Notes: a model not told the origin generated them from the sequence alone. Positions 32,992 through 42,287 are shown, counted from the first letter of the stretch. The stretch: DNA of 64,000 nucleotides from Herbaspirillum rubrisubalbicans (GCF_003719195.1 NZ_CP024996.1:1240001-1304000), one strand, 5' to 3'. Numbers and translations: made by a program.

Positions 32992-34638
32992 ATGAGCTAT
33001 TTAGCCAATATGAAGATAGGTCGTCGTCTGGCCCTGGGCTTTGCCGTCATCCTGGCTGCGGCCAGCGTCGTGGTCGCGCTGTCGATCTGGCGCCTGCAAG
33101 GCATTGCCCAAGCCACCGATGAAATGATGCACGAGCCGCTGACCAAGGAGCGCCTGGTCTCGGACTGGTACCGCACCATCCATACCAGCGTGCGTCGCAC
33201 CACGGCCATTGCCAAGAGTGCCGATCCCAGCCTGGCGGCCTACTTTGCCGAGGATGCCGCCGCTGCCAGCCGCATGTCCACCGCGCAACAGAAAGCCATC
33301 GAAGCCCTGATCGAATCGGATGAAGAGAAGACCGCCTTCGCCAAGCTGGGCCAGGTACGCAAGGACTACATCAAATATCGCGATGCCATTTCCAAGGCCA
33401 AGGCCGATGGTCAGCCCGAGGAGGCTGCGCGGATTCTGGCCGGGCCCTTTGATGTGGCGGCCAAGGGTTACCTGGATCTGCTGCAGCAATTACTGGATCT
33501 GCAGCGGGCCAACATCGACCAGGTGGCCGCCAATATTCAGCAGGTCTATCACGAAAGCCGCAACATGATGCTGGCACTGGCCGTGCTGCAGGTGGTACTG
33601 GGCTGGCTGTTTGCCCGCAGCCTGGCGCTGGGCATCACGCGTCCGCTGGAGCAGGCGGTCGACGTGGCCCAAGCGGTGGCTGCGGGCGACCTCACCACGC
33701 GTATCGATGAAAAGCTGGCGGCGCGCTCCGATGAAACCGGCAAGCTCATGCATGCCCTGCATACCATGACCGGCAACCTGGCACGCATCGTCGGCCAGGT
33801 GCGCAGCGGCACGGATGCCATCACTACCGCTTCCAGCGAGATTGCCACTGGCAACCTCGACCTCTCGGCCCGTACCGAACGCCAGGCCGGTGCCTTGGAA
33901 GAAACCGCCTCGGCCATGGAAGAGCTGACCTCGACCGTCTCCCAGAACGCCAGTAACGCGCGCCAGGCCAATCAATTGGCGGCCTCGGCGTCGTCGGTGG
34001 CGCAGCAGGGTGGGGACGTGGTCTCGCAGGTCATTTCCACCATGGGCTCCATCAATGCATCCTCGCGCAAGATCGTCGATATCATCAGCGTCATTGACGG
34101 TATCGCCTTCCAGACCAATATCCTGGCCTTGAATGCCGCTGTGGAAGCGGCCCGTGCCGGCGAGCAGGGCCGGGGCTTTGCGGTGGTGGCCTCCGAAGTG
34201 CGTTCGCTGGCCCAGCGTTCGGCCTCGGCGGCCAAGGAAATCAAGATCCTGATCGACGATTCGGTGAGCAAGGTCGGCACCGGCAGCGAGCTGGTCACGC
34301 GTGCCGGCAGCACCATGGATGAAGTGGTCGCCAGCGTGCGTCAGGTGGCCCAGATCGTGGCCGAGATCAGCGCGGCCAGCAGCGAGCAAAGCGATGGCAT
34401 CAGCCAGGTCAACCTGGCCATCAACGACATGGACCAGACCACCCAGCAAAACGCCGCCCTGGTCGAACAGGCTGCTGCTGCTGCCGAATCCATGCAGGAG
34501 CAGGCGGCGCGCTTGTCGCAGGTGGTCAGCCAGTTCAAGCTGCTGGCACACAACGAGTTGGCCGAGCTGGGCGTCGGTGCCGCCCCGGCAGGGCGTGCCG
34601 AGGTGGATATCACACCGCCCCGGCAAGCCTTGCGCTGA
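32992..34638 (+). CDS. Methyl-accepting chemotaxis protein (4 of 4)
   Basis: A 548-residue receptor: helix (about 10-30), a four-helix-bundle periplasmic sensor ([20 protein letters not shown]), second helix, HAMP, and a signalling domain with [20 protein letters not shown]. There is no pentapeptide tail. The start is ATG at 32992 ([12 protein letters not shown]). It follows the pho genes and has its own terminator. Its signalling-domain DNA is close to identical in stretches to that of the three receptors at 16-22 kb. Confidence 0.93.
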   Translation: MSYLANMKIGRRLALGFAVILAAASVVVALSIWRLQGIAQATDEMMHEPLTKERLVSDWYRTIHTSVRRTTAIAKSADPSLAAYFAEDAAAASRMSTAQQKAIEALIESDEEKTAFAKLGQVRKDYIKYRDAISKAKADGQPEEAARILAGPFDVAAKGYLDLLQQLLDLQRANIDQVAANIQQVYHESRNMMLALAVLQVVLGWLFARSLALGITRPLEQAVDVAQAVAAGDLTTRIDEKLAARSDETGKLMHALHTMTGNLARIVGQVRSGTDAITTASSEIATGNLDLSARTERQAGALEETASAMEELTSTVSQNASNARQANQLAASASSVAQQGGDVVSQVISTMGSINASSRKIVDIISVIDGIAFQTNILALNAAVEAARAGEQGRGFAVVASEVRSLAQRSASAAKEIKILIDDSVSKVGTGSELVTRAGSTMDEVVASVRQVAQIVAEISAASSEQSDGISQVNLAINDMDQTTQQNAALVEQAAAAAESMQEQAARLSQVVSQFKLLAHNELAELGVGAAPAGRAEVDITPPRQALR

Positions 34639-34671
34639 ACCTGGTACTGAACCAGACGTGCAACAAGGAAG

Positions 34672-34699
34672 AACCCGCCGCATTGTCGGCGGGTTTTTT
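34672..34699 (+). terminator. Terminator after fourth chemoreceptor gene
   Basis: AACCCGCCG pairs with CGGCGGGTT around CATTGT, followed by TTTT. Confidence 0.88.
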
Positions 34700-34792
34700 A
34701 CTGGCTGCTGATAGAGGTGGGTGGCTAAGGGCTTTTAGGCAATGATATGAAGTATTTTTCCCGTGCTGCCAACTGCGGCTCGCTGTGCCGCA

Positions 34793-35545
34793 TCAGTAGG
34801 TCGCGCGGCCACCCGAGAGATCGAACACGGAAGCCGTGGTGAAGGAATTTTCCTCCGACACCAGCCAGGCCACCATCGCCGCCAGCTCTTCCACCTTGAC
34901 GAAGCGCGCACGCGGGATCTTCGAGAGCATGTAGTCGATGTGCGCCTGGGTGCATTGTTCCAGGATGCGGGTCTGGGCAGCGGCCGGGGTGATGGCATTG
35001 ACTGCGATGTTGCGGGTCGCGGTTTCCTTGCCCAGGCTCTTGGTCAGCGCAATCATGCCGGCCTTGGCGGCACTGTAGGCCGAAGCGGTCGGGTTGCCTT
35101 CCTTGCCGGCGATGGAGGCGATATTGACGATGCGCCCGTAGTTCTGCGCGATCATGCGTTGCACCACTACCTGGTTGACGTAGAAAGCACCGTTCAAGTC
35201 GATGTCGATCACGCGGCGCCATTCCTCCGGTGAATACTCGGCCACCGGGTTATTTTGTCCGGCAATACCGGCGCTATGCACCAGGATGTCGATGGACTGG
35301 GTCAGTTTCTCGGTGGCTTCGATGGCCTGCTGGACCTCGGACTGGCTGGCGATATCGACCCGCACGGTCTCCACATTGCCCAGCGGCTCCAGCTTGGCGC
35401 GAGCGGCGGCCAGCGCCTTTTCATCCATGTCCCACAGCACCACCTTGGCTTTGCCCTGCAACAGTCGTTCCGCCACGGCATAGCCGAAGCCTTGCGCACC
35501 GCCGGTGATGATGGCGCTGCGGCCCTGGAAATCGTAATGGTTCAT
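34793..35545 (-). CDS. SDR-family dehydrogenase, probably of a sugar-acid pathway
   Basis: A 250-residue short-chain dehydrogenase. The cofactor loop IITGGAQGFGYAVAERL is at residues 13-29, WDMDEKAL marks an NAD-preferring second strand, HSAGIAGQN replaces the usual NAG turn, and the catalytic set is SIAGKEGNPTASAYSAAKAG. With the FAH-family hydrolase upstream on the same strand (134-base gap), it fits the non-phosphorylative L-fucose/L-rhamnose route, where an SDR oxidises 2-keto-3-deoxy-L-fuconate or -rhamnonate at C4. That substrate is inference; the dehydratase is not in the window. Confidence 0.8.
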   Translation of the reverse strand: MNHYDFQGRSAIITGGAQGFGYAVAERLLQGKAKVVLWDMDEKALAAARAKLEPLGNVETVRVDIASQSEVQQAIEATEKLTQSIDILVHSAGIAGQNNPVAEYSPEEWRRVIDIDLNGAFYVNQVVVQRMIAQNYGRIVNIASIAGKEGNPTASAYSAAKAGMIALTKSLGKETATRNIAVNAITPAAAQTRILEQCTQAHIDYMLSKIPRARFVKVEELAAMVAWLVSEENSFTTASVFDLSGGRATY

Positions 35546-35679
35546 GTTGTCTCCTCGCCTGGTTTGGTCATTGGATAGCGCAAAGCGCAGGCCGGGCTGG
35601 CCTGCGTTGCCTCGTTATTCTTATTGGAGTCAATGCGACGGCGCTGCGGCAGCACCGGTAGTACGTCGAGCAGCCTCGA

Positions 35680-36525
35680 TCAGGCGTCGATGGTCTTCTG
35701 CTGTTGCTCGCCCAGGCCGTCGATGCCCAGACGCATGGTCTGGCCGGCGCGCAGGTAGACCGCTTCCGGCTTGACGCCCATGCCCACGCCCGGCGGCGTG
35801 CCGGTGGAGATGACATCGCCCGGCTGCAGGCTCATGAAGCGCGACAGGTAGGACACGATATGCGCCACGCCGAAGATCATGGTGCTGGTGTTGCCGTTCT
35901 GGTAGCGCTTGCCATCCACTTCCAGCCACATGCCCAGCTTTTGCGGATCGGCCACTTCGTCGCGGGTGACCAGCCAGGGGCCGATGGGGCCGAAGGTATC
36001 GCAGCCCTTGCCCTTGTCCCAGGTACCGCCGCGCTCGATCTGGTATTCGCGCTCGGAGACGTCGTTGACCACGCAATAGCCGGCCACGTGCGACATGGCA
36101 TCCTTCTCATCGATATAGCTGCCACCCTTGCCGATGACCACGCCCAGTTCCACTTCCCAGTCGGTCTTCTTGGAGCCGCGCGGGATCTTCACATCGTCGT
36201 TGGGACCGACCACGGCCGAGGTCCACTTGTTGAACACCACCGGCTCGGCCGGGATGGGCAGGTTGGATTCGGCGGCGTGGTCGGCGTAGTTCAGGCCGAT
36301 GCAGATGAACTTGCCGATATTGCCGACGCAGGCGCCGATGCGCGGCGCACCCTCGACGGCCGGCAGGCTGTTCAGGTCCAGCTTGCGGATCTTGTCCAGC
36401 GATGCGTCATCCAGTACGGCACCGTTGACATCCTTGATGTAGGCGGACAGATCGCGGATCTTGCCGGATTGGTCGAGGATACCGGGCTTTTCCTGCCCAA
36501 CCGGGCCGTAACGCAGTAATTTCAT
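35680..36525 (-). CDS. Fumarylacetoacetate-hydrolase-family enzyme, diketo-deoxy sugar-acid hydrolase type
   Basis: A 281-residue FAH-superfamily enzyme. The N-terminal cap starts MKLLRYGPVGQEKPGILDQ. The metal-binding core holds FICIGLNYADHAAESN, DWEVELGVVIGKGG (two acidic ligands), VVNDVSEREYQ and GDVISTGTPPGVGMG. The family splits 1,3-diketo acids using Mg or Mn. With the SDR downstream it resembles the 2,4-diketo-3-deoxy-L-fuconate (or rhamnonate) hydrolase that yields pyruvate and lactate. Upstream is a FadR-type operator. Confidence 0.82.
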   Translation of the reverse strand: MKLLRYGPVGQEKPGILDQSGKIRDLSAYIKDVNGAVLDDASLDKIRKLDLNSLPAVEGAPRIGACVGNIGKFICIGLNYADHAAESNLPIPAEPVVFNKWTSAVVGPNDDVKIPRGSKKTDWEVELGVVIGKGGSYIDEKDAMSHVAGYCVVNDVSEREYQIERGGTWDKGKGCDTFGPIGPWLVTRDEVADPQKLGMWLEVDGKRYQNGNTSTMIFGVAHIVSYLSRFMSLQPGDVISTGTPPGVGMGVKPEAVYLRAGQTMRLGIDGLGEQQQKTIDA

Positions 36526-36603
36526 CGTGTTTCCTTTGAGGAAGAGTTGTCTCGGGAACGGCGCAGGGGCGCCTGTCGTTGGGGAAATGGGATATTACCA
36601 GTT

Positions 36604-36620
36604 TATTGGTAAGACCAATA
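36604..36620. promoter_or_regulatory. GntR/FadR-type operator before the FAH gene
   Basis: TATTGGT-AAG-ACCAATA is a perfect 7-base palindrome with a 3-base centre, the form bound by FadR-subfamily GntR regulators (TTGGTnnnACCAA). It lies about 80 bases upstream of the FAH gene start. The regulator gene is not in the window. Confidence 0.65.
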
Positions 36621-36901
36621 GGGTGTGCCGCGTGCGAGGTGGCGGTCAGTGCGCGTGTGCTTGATGTCCTTTTTAATTCGTTTTGAAAGTTTGTAATTCA
36701 ATTTGAAAAAGTAGAGCGATAAATCAACTGCTTATGAAGCTTTGCCAAACTCATTTTGAAAAGTGAAATTTCAGCGTGTGATCGCTTCATTTTCCGTCTG
36801 CGACATGTAATTTCATCTAAATTTGATACATAAGAGGTTGATTGTGTAACGAGAGTCGCTTAATCTGAGACATCTTAAGTATTTAATAGAACAGTTTGAT
36901 C

Positions 36902-38080
36902 ATGGAGTTCATGTCTGAGGTGCTCAAGATAATTGAGGGAGCACTCAAAGCTAACGGTAGTTTGGCGGCGAACTATGCGGGTTTGCTCGCCGATAAGCTG
37001 GCATCGGCAGGAGAATTTCATCAAGCTCGTTTGATACGCGATCAGCTAGCTCGGGCGCCGAAAGCACTGGCCTTTGCGCAAGATGCATCTAAAGGTGTGA
37101 GCTTGGGACACGTGCCGGTAGACGGCGATAGCCGTCTAAATACCGTCGATGTGAGTCTTCCTAGCCTTGATGGGCTTTCACTTTTTCTTCCAAGCGCTAT
37201 TCAGTTCCGAGTTGATGAGTTCTTGGAAAGTATTCGGCATCACGATATTTTGGCTAGGGCAGGTGCAGCGTTACCTGCACGACTGCTAGTGTATGGCGCG
37301 CCAGGAACAGGTAAGACAATGATGGCGCGTTGGATTGCCGCTCACCTTAACTATCCTCTTCTAACGGTGCGCTGCGATACGCTCGTGAGCAGCATGTTAG
37401 GGCAGACGAGCCGGAATTTGAGGCGTGTTTTTGACTATGCTCAACAGGCCCCTTCAGTTCTTTTCTTGGATGAATTTGATGCATTGGCTTCAGCTCGTGG
37501 CAATGAACGAGATGTAGGAGAGTTGCAGCGAGTTGTGATTGCTTTGCTTCAAAATATGGACGCGCTGCCAGATAGCGCTATTCTCGTAGCAGCGACCAAT
37601 CACGAGCAATTACTTGATCCTGCAATTTGGAGAAGATTCAGCTTCCGTATTCCAATGCCCCTCCCAGATGGCGAGCTGCGCTTGAGACTTTGGAAGGAAA
37701 TGCTTGGGATCTATGCGCCCAAGAGAACTAACTGGGGAGAATTGACTGAACTTTCTAACGGATCGACTGGGGCGGTAATTCAACAAGTTTGTTTAGATGC
37801 AAAGAGAAGCGCGATTCTGCAGGGCGAAAAGGTAATTGAGGCACCAGCTTTATTCCGTCGTTTGGGACTGATGATGCGCTTGTCTGAAGGGAAGCAATTT
37901 TCAAATCAGGACGAGGAGATTCGTTGGCTTCGAGAGTGGATGCCTAAGCGATTTTCCTTGCGAGTTCTGGCGAAGTTGTATGGGACAACTGTGCGCCAAA
38001 TTATGACTATAACAGGGGAGATTTCGGAGGATGGCGACGAAGAAGGGCGGGGCTCAAGCAACTCACAGTTGGCAAGTTAA
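36902..38080 (+). CDS. AAA+ ATPase of an ATPase/subtilase pair
   Basis: A 392-residue protein. A helical N-terminus of about 85 residues precedes an AAA+ core: Walker A LLVYGAPGTGKTMMARWIA (about 128-146), Walker B SVLFLDEFDALASARG (about 186-201), sensor 1 ILVAATNHEQLLDPAIWRRFSFRIP with the arginine finger. The C-terminus (LREWMPKRFSLRVLAKLYGTTVRQIMTI) looks like a helix-turn-helix. It overlaps the protease gene by 50 bases, so the two are co-expressed. Such pairs are found in bacterial accessory islands and are predicted conflict or defence modules; mechanism unknown. The start could also be ATG 36911, which has GGAG in front. Confidence 0.85.
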   Translation: MEFMSEVLKIIEGALKANGSLAANYAGLLADKLASAGEFHQARLIRDQLARAPKALAFAQDASKGVSLGHVPVDGDSRLNTVDVSLPSLDGLSLFLPSAIQFRVDEFLESIRHHDILARAGAALPARLLVYGAPGTGKTMMARWIAAHLNYPLLTVRCDTLVSSMLGQTSRNLRRVFDYAQQAPSVLFLDEFDALASARGNERDVGELQRVVIALLQNMDALPDSAILVAATNHEQLLDPAIWRRFSFRIPMPLPDGELRLRLWKEMLGIYAPKRTNWGELTELSNGSTGAVIQQVCLDAKRSAILQGEKVIEAPALFRRLGLMMRLSEGKQFSNQDEEIRWLREWMPKRFSLRVLAKLYGTTVRQIMTITGEISEDGDEEGRGSSNSQLAS

Positions 38081-40316
38081 ATTTTCTAAAGCGCAAAATC
38101 CATTTCAGCATATTCCCTTTGTAGCAGGGGACTTAAGCGGTTACAAAGCAGGTGGTGGCAGCAGCAAGATTTTCGTCGAGATCGATACGGTGTACCGAGA
38201 GAACCTCATAAGTTCTCTGGGTGCCGCTCGTCGATCCTCTTCTGGAGATGGACATAGATATCCGAATTTGCTGACAAATTTGGTATTCAAGCTTCGGAGC
38301 GAAGCGATTGCAATGACTCATCGACCGCTCACTTTGGTCAAGGAGTCTGGACTCATTTCTGCTGGCCACGCAGAGCTGGACGAGATGATTGTCGGGGAGA
38401 TTCCGAGTAGTCAGTTACTGGATCGCATCATTCGAACAAGAAATACGAGGCAGATTAAAGCAAATTTGAGTGCGATTCTACGGATTGAGCCGTGGACTAG
38501 GGAGCGGCGAAATCCCGAAGGCTCGCAATTACTGCGAGACAGGGGGACTGCTCTTGTACGGATATTCCGATACTTTTCTGATGTGGCAACCCAAAATAAC
38601 CTTCAGAGTGTCCAAAACGCTCTTCAGTTTGTGGGCGCTGAATTTCAAATTATTGCTCAGCGTCGCTCGCTGCCGCTACTGCATCTAATGAACCTCGATT
38701 CGCTTAGTGATGAGAAATTGGATTTCATTCTGGATCATCCTGGAATCCGAACGGTTTTTGCTGAGCCTATGTATTTTGCTCCAGCACAAGCTTTCAACCC
38801 GATTGAGCGTAGTTCTAAATTTTCCTTCCCATCTCCGGTAGCCCCTATACCAACCGTCGGCGTATTTGACTCAGGTTGTGATGCCGGCGAAATGATATCT
38901 CCATGGATTGATGGGCGAGACGTATTTATTCTTCCGCCCGAAACTGATCATGTACATGGAACGGCGGTCTGCTCCTTAGTCGCTGGAGCGAGAGCGCTAA
39001 ATGATGATCACGAGTGGTTCCCCGCAACCGGTTGCAAAGTTCATGACGTGGCCGCTCTTGAGAGCGGCGGTAGCAGCTTTTCGCATTTGGAGTTCCGACT
39101 TCGTTCGGCACTTGAAAGTAGGCCAGATATACGAGTCTGGAATTTGTCTCTAGGGGCACCTATGCCGTGTGGCGAGCAATTCAGCGCCTTCGGGCAAAAG
39201 TTGGATGACCTGAGTGATGAGCACAATGTGCTTTTCGTGGTGGCCGCAGGGAACTACGTCCAGACGCCACGCAGAGGATGGCCTGATGGAGCGATTCTGC
39301 ACGATCAGGTTAGCGAGCCAGCAGATTCTATGAGGGCACTGACCGTAGGAGCAATGACCCATATTGGGTCAGAACTGACGCTGGTGAAAGAAGGTTCGCC
39401 TGCGCCATATTCGCGACGCGGGCCTGGCCCAGTTTTTACGCCTAAGCCAGATGTTGTCCATCTTGGAGGCGGTGTTCATGCACCTTGGGAGGCAGGTGTC
39501 GCGAGCACGAAAGTAATTTTCCCTGGTGACCAGCTCGGCACGTCCTTTGGAACAAGTTTTGCTGCTCCGATCGTTGCCGGCATGGCCGCTCATGTATGGA
39601 AATCATTGGAGGGGCACAAGCAATTAGAGCCAAGTCCGTCAATGGTTAAAGCCTTAATAATTCACGCTGCTCAACTTTCAAGTCCAGCATATACGCCTTA
39701 TGAACGCCGGTATTTTGGAGCAGGGCTGCCTCAGGACGTGATGTCAGCACTTTATGACCGAGATGATAGCTTTACTCTAATTTTTGAAGCGCAGGTAATT
39801 CAAGGCGCTTTTCGCTGGCGGAAGGCTCCTTATCCAATACCAGATTGTTTGATGAAGGACGGAAAATTCTCTGGGGAGGTCATCATCACAGCCGCATATG
39901 CACCGCCGCTCATGCCGGATGCAGGCTCTGAATATGTTCGGGCGAATGTCGATATTAGTTTCGGCGTTCTCAATGGCGACAATATTCAAGGGAAGGTGCC
40001 GATGCAAAAGGAGCCAGGCGCAGATACGGTGGAGAAGGCGCAGATCAAGCATGGAGGAAAATGGGCTCCTGTTAAAGTTCATCGGAAGAGTTTTCCAGAA
40101 GGGGTTTCTGGAAGAAATTGGGCTTTACAGGCTGAGTGTTCGTTGAGGGCTTTTGAGACTCCACTTGCAGCGCCCATTAATGTGGTAATTGCGGTCACTT
40201 TACGGTCTCTAGATGGAGACAATACAGTGCATGCAAGGGGAATAAGTGCCCTCAATGCATCCAACTGGATATCGCATCAGTTGCCCATTACCGTTCCGGT
40301 TATTGTTGGAACTTAG
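38031..40316 (+). CDS. S8 subtilisin-like protease of the ATPase/subtilase pair
   Basis: A 761-residue protein with no signal peptide, so probably cytoplasmic. About 270 N-terminal residues have no known domain. The S8 core is intact: Asp in VGVFDSGCD (about 282), His in HVHGTAVCSLVAG (about 308), oxyanion Asn in VLFVVAAGN (about 404), Ser in GTSFGTSFAAPIVAGMA (about 515). About 200 C-terminal residues form a beta-rich region of unknown role. It starts inside the ATPase gene at ATG 38031 with GGAGG directly upstream. An ATPase partner suggests that ATP-driven sensing or unfolding controls the proteolysis. Confidence 0.87.
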   Translation: MATKKGGAQATHSWQVKFSKAQNPFQHIPFVAGDLSGYKAGGGSSKIFVEIDTVYRENLISSLGAARRSSSGDGHRYPNLLTNLVFKLRSEAIAMTHRPLTLVKESGLISAGHAELDEMIVGEIPSSQLLDRIIRTRNTRQIKANLSAILRIEPWTRERRNPEGSQLLRDRGTALVRIFRYFSDVATQNNLQSVQNALQFVGAEFQIIAQRRSLPLLHLMNLDSLSDEKLDFILDHPGIRTVFAEPMYFAPAQAFNPIERSSKFSFPSPVAPIPTVGVFDSGCDAGEMISPWIDGRDVFILPPETDHVHGTAVCSLVAGARALNDDHEWFPATGCKVHDVAALESGGSSFSHLEFRLRSALESRPDIRVWNLSLGAPMPCGEQFSAFGQKLDDLSDEHNVLFVVAAGNYVQTPRRGWPDGAILHDQVSEPADSMRALTVGAMTHIGSELTLVKEGSPAPYSRRGPGPVFTPKPDVVHLGGGVHAPWEAGVASTKVIFPGDQLGTSFGTSFAAPIVAGMAAHVWKSLEGHKQLEPSPSMVKALIIHAAQLSSPAYTPYERRYFGAGLPQDVMSALYDRDDSFTLIFEAQVIQGAFRWRKAPYPIPDCLMKDGKFSGEVIITAAYAPPLMPDAGSEYVRANVDISFGVLNGDNIQGKVPMQKEPGADTVEKAQIKHGGKWAPVKVHRKSFPEGVSGRNWALQAECSLRAFETPLAAPINVVIAVTLRSLDGDNTVHARGISALNASNWISHQLPITVPVIVGT

Positions 40317-40356
40317 TAATTTTTTACCTTGATAACATCGGAAAGAAGGGAGGGCG

Positions 40357-40548
40357 ATGGAAATCATCAGTAGTCAAAAAATATGGACGTTCACGGGCAT
40401 ATCAAAGGACATCAAGTCGATGATATCTGGCGCCATCCGTAAGGAGCCCGCGTATCTGGTCCGCTCCTACATGGAACTTGCTACGAAAGTAGCGGAGCTT
40501 CAGTTCCGGAATCGTGATACAGCAACGACTATGGAGCGGTCACGGTAG
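40357..40548 (+). pseudogene. Truncated start of an FRG-domain-like gene
   Basis: A 63-codon frame with an excellent ribosome site (GGGAGGGCG then ATG), 40 bases after the protease gene. Its sequence, ending SYMELATKVAELQFRNRD, looks like the lead-in to the FRG motif (usually ...NRD followed by V-L-x-F/Y-R-G-Q). After NRD, at about 40519, the likeness stops and the frame ends nine codons on. I read it as the 5' end of a third gene of the ATPase/protease unit, cut off by a rearrangement. The FRG assignment is from memory of the family and moderate. Confidence 0.45.
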
Positions 40549-40930
40549 AATAAATTTGCGTCTCCCTTCACCGCCTCATCACAATGCAGAAGACTGGCGC
40601 ATATTTCGGTCCCTTCTGGACACCTGGTTCGTTCTGAACTGGACACTCAAAACGGAAGCCTGGACATGTCTCCGGCAACACGAGCACTGAAACGGTTACA
40701 TGGACGTCGGTGGCCATGTATTTCCATGTGCACATCGCTCAATAGGTCGGCGCCTGCGAATCAGATTGACTCGGGGCTCATCGAGGCGCTGATGGCCATG
40801 TGATGGCCTGCGAAGGCTGGCTACGCTCATAAATAAATGGGGGCCATCGAACGATGTTTGGTGCCGCCAGTTACAGCTGCAAAGTGGCTCCTTTGCGAAG
40901 AATATTCACTTGATCACACTTCGCCATGAA
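40549..40930. other. Non-coding scar region between truncated FRG-like gene and SEFIR gene
   Basis: About 380 bases with no supported gene in any frame. The composition jumps within it and it directly follows the break in the FRG-like frame, so it is probably debris of a rearrangement. Confidence 0.45.
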
Positions 40931-40971
40931 AAACACCCCAAAGATTGGATCAATGTCCAACTTTTGGGGTG
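40931..40971 (-). terminator. Terminator of the SEFIR gene
   Basis: On the minus strand CACCCCAAAAGTTGG pairs, with two mismatches, with CCAATCTTTGGGGTG and is followed by TTTTTC. It lies about 45 bases past the SEFIR gene stop. CACCCCAAAAGTTGG also resembles ends of some IS3-family elements, so it may be a recruited insertion-sequence remnant. Confidence 0.65.
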
Positions 40972-41015
40972 CAGTTCATCCGCGATCTTTTTTGCCCGCG
41001 CCAATCCCCCGCCCC

Positions 41016-41939
41016 TTAGAACGGGCGAGGTCCGAGCGGAGGCAAAGGAATCGAAACATCGTGCAATTCCCGAACCAGACTCATGAAGTTGTGCTGTTGA
41101 TCAGGGCCATCGGAGAGATCGACATACAACCGCCCTGCCAATTCATCCGGCAGCCGGCGAGGATAGCCTGTCTGCCGGATCACTGGAACAAACTTTGCCG
41201 TACCGACTTCTCTCATTATTTGAGCAGTCACCAGCATCTGCTCATATCCCACTCCACCTTGTCGCTGCTGGGCTTTTTCCACGTATGCCTCGGTACAGAT
41301 CATCAGCACCCGGTCGCTCTCCCTTACGCTTCGCGCCATGAAGTGGCCCAAATCCTCTCCCATACGGGTATTCCATTGATCCAGGATCACTTCGATGCCG
41401 TTTGCGCGCAATGACATGGCGAGCTGAGTTACCCATGTACGGTGCTCTGTTGAATCCCATGAATACGAAATGAAAACCTGTGGCGGCCGCTGCAAAGGCT
41501 GTAGTGCACTGCTTGGAAGCAAACCGGCCTGATGCAGGACCCTCGCCAGGTCGATATTCTTGACGGCCCAATGGGTGCGATTCACTTCCCACCTGGGTTC
41601 GATATCCAGATCGGGCAGCAACTGGAGAAAGCTCTCATGGGAAATCGGTGCCACCGTGCCATCAAAGCTAAACGTAAAAGCGAACTCCTTTTGCCTTCGT
41701 GTGATGCCGGTGATTCGCCCGACGCGGGCCGCAGCGTGCGCATATTTTTCATAGGCGAAGAGTGTTGGTAGCGCCATGAGGGCCGTTAGAGACGCGTCGT
41801 CCAACGCCGCAAACCGCCGCTTGACATGATCATTGGTGTATTCGAACACACGGTCGTATTCCATGGTCCACGAAGTCCCAGTCCACGCGCTTTCGTTTCC
41901 CGACATCAGCAAATTGTAGAAATGATTCTGCACGCTCAT
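41016..41939 (-). CDS. SEFIR/TIR-domain protein
   Basis: A 307-residue protein. The N-terminal ~150 residues have no family I recognise. The C-terminal half is a SEFIR/TIR-like domain: PQVFISYSWDSTEHRTWVTQ (box 1), then LRANGIEVILDQWNTRMGEDL, ARSVRESDRVLMICTEAYVEKA and GGVGYEQML. Bacterial TIR and SEFIR domains act in anti-phage immunity, often as NAD-consuming enzymes or signalling modules. A catalytic Glu cannot be assigned surely here. It is alone, with its own terminator, between the ATPase/subtilase pair and the transposition module. Confidence 0.8.
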   Translation of the reverse strand: MSVQNHFYNLLMSGNESAWTGTSWTMEYDRVFEYTNDHVKRRFAALDDASLTALMALPTLFAYEKYAHAAARVGRITGITRRQKEFAFTFSFDGTVAPISHESFLQLLPDLDIEPRWEVNRTHWAVKNIDLARVLHQAGLLPSSALQPLQRPPQVFISYSWDSTEHRTWVTQLAMSLRANGIEVILDQWNTRMGEDLGHFMARSVRESDRVLMICTEAYVEKAQQRQGGVGYEQMLVTAQIMREVGTAKFVPVIRQTGYPRRLPDELAGRLYVDLSDGPDQQHNFMSLVRELHDVSIPLPPLGPRPF

Positions 41940-42031
41940 GATTTGAAATAGTTGAGGTGATGGGACAGACCAGGCACAACGCTTGGCCTACTCGTCATGA
42001 TGCTTGAGGCAAAGACATCCTCTCTTGCAAT

Positions 42032-42058
42032 AAAAAATGCCTTCCATTTGGAAGGCAT
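42032..42058 (-). terminator. Minus-strand terminator
   Basis: ATGCCTTCC pairs perfectly with GGAAGGCAT around a 4-base loop, and on the minus strand is followed by TTTTTTATT. It would end the small minus-strand gene at 42090-42287. Confidence 0.8.
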
Positions 42059-42089
42059 CTGTAGCGCTGATCTTGTCTTGCGTCGCCGC

Positions 42090-42287
42090 TCAGATCTGCT
42101 CAATCTTCGAGGATGAACCAGTCGTTGAGTCATTTTCAGACTTCGCCCGCAGGCGATCCAACTCTAAATTCTTTACGAAATTTCCGGTAAAAAGACGATT
42201 CCAGTCGGCCACCGTTGCTCCCAAAATTTGGGTTTCGGGAGTCATCGTGCGAACATTTGTGAAATCAAATCTCTTCCGTTTTAACAT
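42090..42287 (-). CDS. Small hypothetical protein
   Basis: A 65-codon minus-strand frame beginning MLKRKRFDFTNVRT with a hydrophilic, Ser/Asn-rich C-terminus. No family is recognised and no clear ribosome site is seen. The strong terminator 32 bases past its stop is the main support. Confidence 0.35.
   Translation of the reverse strand: MLKRKRFDFTNVRTMTPETQILGATVADWNRLFTGNFVKNLELDRLRAKSENDSTTGSSSKIEQI

Noticed and set aside
40926..41414. 162-codon plus-strand frame opposite the SEFIR gene
   Set aside because: The minus strand carries clear SEFIR motifs and its own terminator.
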